Assembly: GCA_030146615.1 (NCBI GenBank)
Contig: JASLBL010000720.1
Coordinates: 1 to 9,565 of the forward strand
Length of the DNA stretch: 9,565 nt
From: Actinomycetes bacterium
Lineage (GTDB): Bacteria > Actinomycetota > CALGFH01
Direction: 5' to 3'
The notes under the pieces are model-generated. The model saw only the letters and a program-made list of their open reading frames with translations, searched no databases and was not told where the DNA came from. The number at the start of each line of letters is the position of its first letter. Position 1 is the stretch's first letter. The position numbers and the translations under genes were made by a program. Positions 1 through 5,437 of this stretch are shown here, piece after piece.

Positions 1-648
1 CTGGCCAACCACGGCGTCCTGTTCCTCGATGAATTGCCCGAGTTCTCCCGAGCTGCCTGTGAGGCGTTGCGTCAACCTCTCGAAGAGGGTGAGGTCACCG
101 TCTCACGGGCCATGACCAGTGTGCGGTTCCCGGCCAGCTTCGCCCTGATTGCGGCGGCCAATCCCTGCCCGTGTGGGCATCTGGGGGACAGCCGGTTCGC
201 CTGCCGCTGCAGCCTGTCCGACCTGCACCGCTATGCCAGCCGGCTCTCCGGGCCTCTGCTGGACCGCATCGACCTCTACGTCCAGGCCGAGCGGCTCACC
301 GCGGACGAGCTCACGCGTGCGCCCGACGCCGAGCCGACCGCGGCCGTGCGGGCGAGGGTGCTCGCCGCCCGCACGCTCCAGCGGAGCCGCCAAGGGGCCG
401 AGAACGGCCGCCTGACCTCGGCCGAGGTGGCCGTCCACTGCCAGGTGACCCCGCCCGCCCGCCGCATCCTCATGGCCGCCGTCGACCGGCTCGGTCTCAG
501 CGCCCGCGGGTTCCACCGCGCCCTGCGCGTGGCCCGGACCGTCGCCGATCTCGCCGGCTCCGAGCGGGTCGAGGACGGCCACGTCAAGGAGGCCCTCAGC
601 CTCCGCCACCTGCCGATCATCGGCGACCGCGAGGCCCAGCTGGTATGA
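1..648 (+). CDS. comM: ComM/YifB-family Mg-chelatase-like AAA+ ATPase, C-terminal part (5' truncated)
   Basis: The frame is open from base 1, so the N-terminal half (Lon-like domain and Walker A) lies outside the window. The first visible residues, LANHGVLFLDELPEF, are the Walker B region (hydrophobic strand then DE) typical of the family. Next comes ANPCPCG (bases 157-177) and a second cysteine pair CRC (202-210), giving the CxC...CxC pattern usual in YifB proteins. GPLLDRIDLYV (about 250-282) is the conserved motif after it. The last 100 or so residues, with SARGFHRALRVARTVADLAGS, match the Mg_chelatase C-terminal domain. In Gram-negative bacteria ComM is a hexameric helicase that promotes branch migration during natural transformation; in actinobacteria the role is inferred. 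The stop is TGA at 646-648, and dprA starts 19 bases later, so the two are probably cotranscribed and work in the same DNA-uptake or recombination pathway. Confidence 0.93.
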   Translation: MANHGVLFLDELPEFSRAACEALRQPLEEGEVTVSRAMTSVRFPASFALIAAANPCPCGHLGDSRFACRCSLSDLHRYASRLSGPLLDRIDLYVQAERLTADELTRAPDAEPTAAVRARVLAARTLQRSRQGAENGRLTSAEVAVHCQVTPPARRILMAAVDRLGLSARGFHRALRVARTVADLAGSERVEDGHVKEALSLRHLPIIGDREAQLV

Positions 649-667
649 GCGACGGGAGGGATCAACC

Positions 668-1993
668 GTGATGGGCACCGAGGGTCGTCCAGCCTGGTGG
701 AGCCCCCGGTCGAGCGAGCGGGAGGTGCTGCTGTCGCTGGCGGCCACACCAGGGCCGTTGCCGGCGGCCGTTGCGACCCGGCTGGCGGAGGGCAGGCGGC
801 CGTCGAGCTTGCTCCGAGCCCACAGCCCTGAGCCGGGTGCTGTGGCCGAGCAGCTGGACAGCCTCGGCGTGCGGCTCCTGGTTCCAGGTGACGAAGGCTG
901 GCCGTTGGCGGCCACACCACCCGACCCACCGTGCGCGTGGCTCTTCGTCTCCGGACCGGCCCCGCCCGAGGCGGCGGCCTCGGTGGCGGTGGTGGGCGGT
1001 CGCCGCGCCTCGCCGCTGCGCCGTGCCGCCGCCCGGTCCATCGGCGCCGGACTGGCCAGGGCCGGTTGGTGCGTGGTCAGCGGCGGCGCTGTCGGGGTCG
1101 ACGCCGCCGCCCACGCCGGTGCCCTGGACGCCGGCGGGGTCACCGTCGTCGTCCTCGGCTGCGGTCTGGACGTGCCCTATCCCCGTGCCAACACCGGCCT
1201 GTTCGCCCGGGTCCGGGCCTCCGACGGCACCCTGGCGAGCGAGCACCCGCCCGGCAGCCAGCCCCGGGCGGCCAACTTCCTCCCACGCAACCGCCTGATC
1301 GCCGCGCTGTCCACAGCGGTCGTTGTCGTCGAGGCCGCCGAGGACTCAGGCAGCCTCTCCACGGCCCGGGCCGCCGGCAGCCGCGGCGTCGGCCAGGTCC
1401 TCGTCCTCCCAGGAGCCCCATGGGATCCGGGCGCCGCCGGCTGCAACCAGCTCATCCGCGACGGCGCCACCCTGGTGCGCAGCCTCACCGACATCCTCGA
1501 GGAGCTCGGCGCCACCGTGACCAGCCCCACGGCCGATGGCAGCCGGACCTGGCCGGGCCTGGAAGGTCCCGCCCGAGCGGTCCTGACAGCCCTGATCGAC
1601 GGCCAGCTCCTCACCCCCGGCCGCCTGGCCGCCGTCACCAACCTCCCGCCCGCGGCCTTGGACGCCGCCCTCCTCGACCTCGAGCTAGCAGGTCTGATCC
1701 GCCGCACCGTCGCCGGCATCCAGGCCATCAGCCTCCCAACGGGCCGGCCCGCCGGCGCTGCCGAGTCGACACCGCCACGCTCCACGCGCCTCGGTGTCGA
1801 GGCGGATGCCGCGCCCACCGGCAGCCTCGGCGCAAGGGCGCCGCCCCGGGGGTCCGCCGGTAAGCCTGGATCCGGGACGCCCGTGCACCCCTGCGACCCT
1901 GGCGCGCTGTGCTTCCTGGCGACCTTGGCGGTGGGCGGCGGCCGTCCGGGCCCTCTAGCGTGGGGGCCGTCCACGCCTCGCAGGCCGCTCTAG
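668..1993 (+). CDS. dprA: DNA-processing protein DprA (Smf) with an extended C-terminal tail
   Basis: DprA binds incoming single-stranded DNA and loads RecA. The 441-residue product has a divergent N-terminal region (1-100), a Rossmann-like DprA domain (about 105-280) and a winged-helix domain like the DprA DML1 domain (about 297-354, ending GLIRRTVAGIQAI). Family motifs are VAVVGGRRAS (106-115), SGGAVGVDAAAH (138-149), VVLGCGLDVPYP (161-172) and FLPRNRLIAALS (204-215), followed by DSGSLSTARAA. I chose GTG 668 because GGGAGG at 654-659 is 8 bases upstream; ATG 671 is almost as likely. Residues 356-441 form a Pro/Gly/Ala-rich tail that the family normally lacks. Its codons end in A or T about twice as often as in the core, so it may be a poorly constrained extension. 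Comparable gene pairs sit beside comM in many actinobacteria, including species not known to be naturally competent. Confidence 0.93.
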   Translation: MMGTEGRPAWWSPRSSEREVLLSLAATPGPLPAAVATRLAEGRRPSSLLRAHSPEPGAVAEQLDSLGVRLLVPGDEGWPLAATPPDPPCAWLFVSGPAPPEAAASVAVVGGRRASPLRRAAARSIGAGLARAGWCVVSGGAVGVDAAAHAGALDAGGVTVVVLGCGLDVPYPRANTGLFARVRASDGTLASEHPPGSQPRAANFLPRNRLIAALSTAVVVVEAAEDSGSLSTARAAGSRGVGQVLVLPGAPWDPGAAGCNQLIRDGATLVRSLTDILEELGATVTSPTADGSRTWPGLEGPARAVLTALIDGQLLTPGRLAAVTNLPPAALDAALLDLELAGLIRRTVAGIQAISLPTGRPAGAAESTPPRSTRLGVEADAAPTGSLGARAPPRGSAGKPGSGTPVHPCDPGALCFLATLAVGGGRPGPLAWGPSTPRRPL

Positions 1994-2117
1994 GACCGGC
2001 CCCGTCCGTGGACCGTGGCAACCTTTGGCGCCGGGCAGGTTGTGTCGTCGCCTGAGCCGCGAAGCCCCTCCGAGGGCCAATTCTCCCAGGTGCTTGAGCG
2101 CGGTGGGTCAGCTGGGG

Positions 2118-3221
2118 ATGATGGCCGCGATGACTGACCATCCCGCCCAACGCATCCCGCCAGGGCCCACGGCGGACGGCACCCCGTCCGGTTCCGCTGG
2201 CGAGCCGGACCTAGCCGCGGGGTCACACCAAAGCGAGCTGGGCCCGTCTGTAGACGAAGCAGACCCGGACGGGCTGGCGCCGGCGGCTCGGCATGGGTTG
2301 GAGGCGTTCGTCGCCCATCTGCGGGATGAGCGGGGGCTTTCGGTCCATACCGTGGCGGCGTATCGGCGTGACATGACCCAGTTCCTGCAGTTCGCGGGGC
2401 GGGCTGGGGTGACCGACCCGGCACAGGTGGAACCGCTGCTGCTGCGAAGGTTCCTGGCCCTGCAGCGGACGAGAGGGCTTGCCGCCGCGTCGATTTCCCG
2501 GAAGGCGGCGGCGCTGCGGACGGGGTTCAGGTTCCTGGCCCGGCGGGGCCTGGTGCCCGACAACCCGGCCGCCTCGCTGGGAGTTCCCCGGGGACCCAAG
2601 CGCCTGCCGGTGGTGCTCAAGCCGCGGGAGGTCGACCGTCTGCTCGCCGGACCGGATCCGGTCGACCCGGTGGGCCTGCGCGACCGGGCGATCCTCGAGC
2701 TCTTGTACGCGACCGGCATCCGGGTCGGGGAGCTCTGCGGCCTCCGCCTCGGCGACGTCGACCTGGCGGCCGACACCGTGCTGGTGCTCGGCAAGGGAGC
2801 CAAGCAGCGGGTCGTGCCGTTCGGCGAGCCGGCCCGCGCCGCCCTCCTCGACTACCTCGTCAAGGGCCGCGTCGCCATGCTGCCCGGCACCGACCGACCG
2901 GCCACATCGTCCGCCACCAGCACGCGGAACGCCAAGGCCGATCAGCAGGCGTTGTTTTTCAACCGGCGGGGTAGGCCGATGACCCAGCGGGACGTGCGGG
3001 GAATGCTGGAGCGATATCGTGCGGCGGCCGGTGCGCCCGCTGGAACCAGCCCGCACACCCTGCGGCACAGCTATGCGACTCACCTGCTGGAGGGCGGTGC
3101 CGATCTGCGCTCGGTGCAGGAATTGCTGGGGCACGTTGCCCTGACCACGACCCAGACCTACACTCACGTTTCGAACGAACGGCTCCGCCGCGTCTACGAG
3201 CAGGCGCATCCGCGCGCCTGA
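2118..3221 (+). CDS. xerC: Tyrosine recombinase XerC/XerD family
   Basis: This is a site-specific recombinase of the type that resolves chromosome dimers at dif with a partner Xer protein. With the start at ATG 2118 it has 367 residues: a Pro/Gly/Asp-rich N-terminal stretch (1-58), a SAM-like core-binding domain (about 60-145, FVAHLRDERGLSVHTVAAYRR onward) and the catalytic domain (about 168-362). All catalytic residues are visible: R202 (ATGIRVGEL), K226 (GKGAKQR), H313 and R316 (SPHTLRHSYATHLL), H339 (LLGHV) and nucleophile Y348 (TQTYTHV). A loop of about 20 residues (256-276, Thr/Ser/Ala-rich) lies between the lysine and the HxxR box. The start is uncertain. ATG 2118, 2121 and 2130 are in frame; TTG 2025 would add 31 non-conserved residues. 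Usual Xer proteins have about 300 residues, so the first 50-60 are extra. Position next to dprA fits xerC of actinobacteria, but XerC and XerD cannot be separated on motifs alone. Confidence 0.9.
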   Translation: MMAAMTDHPAQRIPPGPTADGTPSGSAGEPDLAAGSHQSELGPSVDEADPDGLAPAARHGLEAFVAHLRDERGLSVHTVAAYRRDMTQFLQFAGRAGVTDPAQVEPLLLRRFLALQRTRGLAAASISRKAAALRTGFRFLARRGLVPDNPAASLGVPRGPKRLPVVLKPREVDRLLAGPDPVDPVGLRDRAILELLYATGIRVGELCGLRLGDVDLAADTVLVLGKGAKQRVVPFGEPARAALLDYLVKGRVAMLPGTDRPATSSATSTRNAKADQQALFFNRRGRPMTQRDVRGMLERYRAAAGAPAGTSPHTLRHSYATHLLEGGADLRSVQELLGHVALTTTQTYTHVSNERLRRVYEQAHPRA

Positions 3222-3235
3222 GCTGACGAGGTAAG

Positions 3236-3256
3236 CCGGGGCGCCAACCGCCCCGG
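3236..3256 (+). terminator. GC-rich hairpin after xerC (possible terminator without T-tract)
   Basis: CCGGGGCG (3236-3243) pairs perfectly with CGCCCCGG (3249-3256) around the 5-base loop CCAAC, 14 bases after the xerC stop codon. No run of T follows, so it is not a classic intrinsic terminator. High-GC actinobacteria often use such hairpins for 3' end formation or RNA protection, so termination or attenuation between xerC and the sigma factor gene is an inference. Confidence 0.45.
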
Positions 3257-3263
3257 TACGGGG

Positions 3264-3309
3264 GGCCGGGTAACAAACGCCGGAACGACCACTACGGTCA
3301 CGCCCGGCC
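3264..3309 (+). promoter_or_regulatory. Possible structured leader of the sigma factor gene
   Basis: GGCCGGG (3264-3270) is exactly complementary to CCCGGCC (3303-3309), enclosing a smaller GACC/GGTC hairpin (3287-3290 with 3296-3299). The closing strand ends just before the G-run (3313-3319) that is the only candidate ribosome binding site for the TTG start at 3324. Folding here could therefore affect translation of the sigma factor. The pairing is seen in the sequence; a regulatory role is inferred, and I recognise no known riboswitch class. Confidence 0.35.
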
Positions 3310-3323
3310 AAAGGGGGGGCTTC

Positions 3324-4091
3324 TTGGACGAGCCGTCGTCCGTGGAACGGCTGTGGGAGGAATTCAAGCTCAAGGCGTCCGCTGACGCCCGCGAGCGGCT
3401 CATCCTCCACTACGCGCCGCTGGTCAAGTACGTGGCTGGCCGGGTCTCGGTTGGCCTGCCACCGAACATCGAGCAGGCCGATCTGGTGTCGTACGGCATC
3501 TTCGGCCTCATCGACGCGATCGAGAAATACGATCTCGAACGGGGCATCAAGTTCGAGACCTACGCGATCTCGCGGATCAAGGGCGCGATCATCGACGAGC
3601 TGCGAGCCATCGACTGGATCCCCAGGTCGGTGCGCTTCAAGGCCCGCGAGGTCGAGAAGGCCTATGTGGCCCTGGAGAACCGCCTCCATCGCAGCCCCAC
3701 CGACGCCGAGGTCGCCCAGCAGCTGGGCATCACCACCGACGAGCTGCACCAGATCTTCAACCAGATCTCGTTCGTGTCGGTGGTCGCCCTCGACGAGCTG
3801 CTCTCGGTCGGCTCCGAGCGCGGCGACCGGCTCAGCTTGGTCGACACGCTGGAGGACAAGGGCGCCGAGGACCCGGTGGCCGTCTTCGAGTCCCAGGAGA
3901 TGAAGGGCATCCTGGCCAGCTCCATCAACCGGCTCGGGGAGCGGGAGAAGATCGTGATCACCCTCTACTACTACGAGGGCCTCACGCTGGCCGAGATCGG
4001 CCAGGTCCTGGGCGTCACCGAGTCCCGCGTCTGCCAGATGCACACCAAGGCCGTGCTCCAGCTCCGGGCGAAGATGCAGGACGCGCGCTGA
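3324..4091 (+). CDS. whiG: RNA polymerase sigma factor, FliA/WhiG (sigma-28) family
   Basis: This sigma factor directs RNA polymerase to flagellar-type or sporulation promoters. The 255-residue product has region 2 (about 25-97, LILHYAPLVKYVAGRVSVGL then DLERGIKFETYAISRIKGAI and IDELRAIDW), region 3 (about 100-150) and region 4 (about 205-250) with helix-turn-helix TLAEIGQVLGVTESRVCQMH. The match to recalled Streptomyces WhiG is close, including VDTLED (173-178) and LYYYEGLTLAEIG (214-226). TTG 3324 is the only start codon after the last upstream in-frame stop; a run of seven G (3313-3319) lies 4 bases before it. GTG 3342 is a weaker alternative. In Streptomyces WhiG is held inactive by RsiG with c-di-GMP; in motile actinobacteria the same protein serves as FliA. 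No flagellar gene, anti-sigma gene or GCCGATAA-type -10 element is visible here, so sporulation and motility roles cannot be told apart. Confidence 0.92.
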   Translation: MDEPSSVERLWEEFKLKASADARERLILHYAPLVKYVAGRVSVGLPPNIEQADLVSYGIFGLIDAIEKYDLERGIKFETYAISRIKGAIIDELRAIDWIPRSVRFKAREVEKAYVALENRLHRSPTDAEVAQQLGITTDELHQIFNQISFVSVVALDELLSVGSERGDRLSLVDTLEDKGAEDPVAVFESQEMKGILASSINRLGEREKIVITLYYYEGLTLAEIGQVLGVTESRVCQMHTKAVLQLRAKMQDAR

Positions 4092-4463
4092 CGGCGTTTC
4101 ACCGGCCGGAGGTTGGTGGTGGCCGCCAGATGAGCGCCAGCCGAGCCGGAACCCGGCGTTCGTCGTCGTTCTCCCAGCTGTGGGGACGCTGGCCGCCGTT
4201 GCCATCGCCGTCGCACTCGACTGCCCGATGTCGGTGCCCCTGCTCGCACCTCTGGCCCCCGGGCTCGCGCTCCTGTCCGTGACTCCAGCCGCCGTGGCAG
4301 GTGCTGACCGAGGTCCGCCCGAGGCCGGCGAGCATCGAATCGGCCGCCGCCCGGGAATCGCTATCCACAGTTTCGTGAGTGATCTCCCGCTGACCGACTC
4401 CGCCGGGTAGCGTCCGAGGCAGTCCAATACGGCGCTTCGGCGCCTTGACGGCCTGGAGTTCCT
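4092..4463. other. Intergenic stretch of 372 bases, no convincing gene
   Basis: A GTG-started frame at 4180-4410 would encode 76 residues with hydrophobic N-terminal stretches (VGTLAAVAIAVAL and LLAPLAPGLALL). It has no Shine-Dalgarno sequence, and its hydrophobicity could simply reflect GC-rich codons. ATG 4130 opens a 50-residue arginine/serine/proline-rich frame that I do not believe. The last 130 bases are less GC-rich (around ATCGCTATCCACAGTTTCG, 4357-4375), which would suit a promoter for the M23 gene, but no -35/-10 pair with proper spacing is clear. CTGACC (4390-4395) and TAGCGT (4408-4413) are only 12 bases apart. The stretch ends with a CUUCGG hairpin and the M23 ribosome binding site. 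Confidence 0.5.
4431..4444 (+). promoter_or_regulatory. Hairpin with UUCG tetraloop in the 5' region of the M23 gene
   Basis: GGCGC (4431-4435) pairs with GCGCC (4440-4444) around TTCG, giving the extra-stable C(UUCG)G tetraloop. It lies 19 bases before the ATG at 4464 and 10 bases before GGAG (4455-4458). It could stabilise the 5' end of the M23 transcript or mark the 3' end of an upstream one. Only two T follow, so a classic terminator is unlikely. Confidence 0.4.
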
Positions 4464-5141
4464 ATGTCGGTGGCGTATCCCAAATCTGCAGTTTGGCGCG
4501 GCCGGGTCTGGGCGCTATTCCTCCTCGGGTTGTTGCTGGCCATCGGGATTTCTGTTCCGGCCGCCGCGCCGGCAGCCATGTCCGAGCGATCGCTCCCGCC
4601 GCCGCCCCCGGCACCGGAACCACCTCCGGTGGTGCAGTTGTGGATGCCGGTGGCCGGAGCGATCGTCCGAGGGTTCGATGCCCGGGCCGGGCCGTACGGG
4701 CCAGGGCACCGGGGGATCGACATCGCGGCCTCAGTGGGGGAGTTGGTCCGGGCGCCTGCGACGGGAAGGGTCATGTTCGCCGGCCCGGTGGCTGGGACCA
4801 ACTGGGTCAGCCTCCTGGTCGCTCCTGGGTTGGTAGTCACCCTCGGCCCCTTGCTCGACGCGACGGTCACCACCGGACGGCTCCGACTGAGCGTTCCGGT
4901 CGGGCGAGTCGGTCCGGGTCATCCGCTCCCGCCGGTGGGTCGAGCCGCGTCGCCCGCGGGGCAAGGCGGGTCGGGTCGAGCGGAGCCGACGCGGGGGTCG
5001 GCCTGGTCGGGCGGGGAGGCGACCCTGCACCTGAGCGTGCGGGTGAACGGCGTGTACGTCGATCCACTGCCGTACCTGGCCGACCGGCCGAGGCCGCGTC
5101 TGGCGCCGTTGCCGGCACCTGGTGGTCTTCCCGGCGCCTGA
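4464..5141 (+). CDS. Exported M23-like (LytM-type) peptidase domain protein with degenerate active site
   Basis: The 225-residue product has a short basic start (RGR, 12-14) and a hydrophobic segment (about 15-36, WALFLLGLLLAIGISVPAAA), a signal peptide or N-terminal anchor. A proline-rich linker follows (45-56), then an M23-type fold (about 60-205). Two zinc-ligand positions are present in GHRGID (H82, D86), and the LHLSV segment supplies H189, equivalent to the second His of the usual HLH motif. The first His of that motif is Thr187, and the usual YGHL is LGPL (127-130), so both other catalytic histidines are missing. Residues 150-185 form a low-complexity insert, and VYVDPLPYL (197-205) is the usual end of the domain. 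GGAG at 4455-4458 is 5 bases before the ATG. As I recall, the Streptomyces protein between whiG and rpsB is similar and also deviates (TYEPV, CLHWGLR). It may bind or regulate the cell wall rather than cut it. Confidence 0.8.
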   Translation: MSVAYPKSAVWRGRVWALFLLGLLLAIGISVPAAAPAAMSERSLPPPPPAPEPPPVVQLWMPVAGAIVRGFDARAGPYGPGHRGIDIAASVGELVRAPATGRVMFAGPVAGTNWVSLLVAPGLVVTLGPLLDATVTTGRLRLSVPVGRVGPGHPLPPVGRAASPAGQGGSGRAEPTRGSAWSGGEATLHLSVRVNGVYVDPLPYLADRPRPRLAPLPAPGGLPGA

Positions 5142-5262
5142 CGAGGGTGAGGGGAGATGCCTGCCCGGGGGGGGGCCGGCTGGGTGCGGACCGGGCCTTG
5201 CGGGACGTGGGCTGACCGGGTAGCCGAGGCGAGCGTGGGTCGGGGCGGGGATTGGGGGCGTG

Positions 5263-5271
5263 TGCTATCGT
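5263..5271 (+). promoter_or_regulatory. Possible extended -10 promoter element for rpsB
   Basis: TGCTATCGT contains the TGn extension followed by TATCGT, which fits the actinobacterial TANNNT -10 consensus. Transcription would start near 5278-5280, giving an rpsB leader of about 160 bases. No TTGAC-like -35 is visible 16-18 bases upstream, where the sequence is G-rich. A second, weaker pair is TTGCGG (5198-5203) and TAGCCG (5221-5226), spaced by 17 bases. Confidence 0.4.
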
Positions 5272-5280
5272 CCGCGACGG

Positions 5281-5397
5281 GCCCGGTGTGTACCGGGCTA
5301 CAACGCACGCCCGTCGACGGGTCTCGACGGTGCCCGCTCCGGGTAGACCGAGCGGGTCGAGGACCCGGACCCCCACGATCGACGACTGTGGGATCAC
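5281..5397 (+). promoter_or_regulatory. Structured 5' leader of rpsB
   Basis: Four hairpins can be drawn in order. GCCCGGT (5281-5287) pairs with ACCGGGC (5292-5298). CCCGTCGACGGG (5310-5321) is a perfect 12-base palindrome. CCCGCTC (5333-5339) pairs with GAGCGGG (5350-5356), and its stem is extended by CTCGA (5323-5327) with TCGAG (5357-5361). TGTG (5386-5389) pairs with CACA (5394-5397). The palindrome and the third stem share bases around 5321, so they may be tight neighbours or alternatives. S2 represses its own operon through the leader in E. coli; an S2-responsive leader here is an inference, and I recognise no known motif. Confidence 0.4.
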
Positions 5398-5437
5398 AAC
5401 GGGCGGAGGCCGAACCGGAACGGCAGGGAGGACCACC

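Noticed and set aside
544..560. GCCGAT as a WhiG/FliA -10 element in comM
   Set aside because: It lies in a conserved coding stretch, has no TAAA-like -35 at 15 bases and is not upstream of a gene start.
2025..2117. TTG start of xerC 31 codons upstream
   Set aside because: No clear ribosome binding site and only Arg/Pro-rich non-conserved residues; three ATG codons follow at 2118, 2121 and 2130.
3258..3320. c-di-GMP or c-di-AMP riboswitch before whiG
   Set aside because: GGTCACGC and GGGTAAC fragments recall parts of such motifs, but the remaining conserved segments and helices are missing.
2223..4427. Very long open frame on the minus strand (734 codons) across xerC and whiG
   Set aside because: It is the mirror of GC-rich genes with strong motifs on the + strand; its translation is low-complexity and shows no family signature. 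The same applies to long minus-strand frames at 6760-8376 and 8373-9548.
4445..4450. TTGACG as a -35 element for the M23 gene
   Set aside because: It lies only 14 bases before the start codon, so no -10 element or leader could fit.
5252..5437. Upstream in-frame extension of rpsB
   Set aside because: The extra 62 residues show no S2 similarity and overlap the hairpin-rich leader and likely promoter; GTG 5438 has a good ribosome binding site right before the conserved start.
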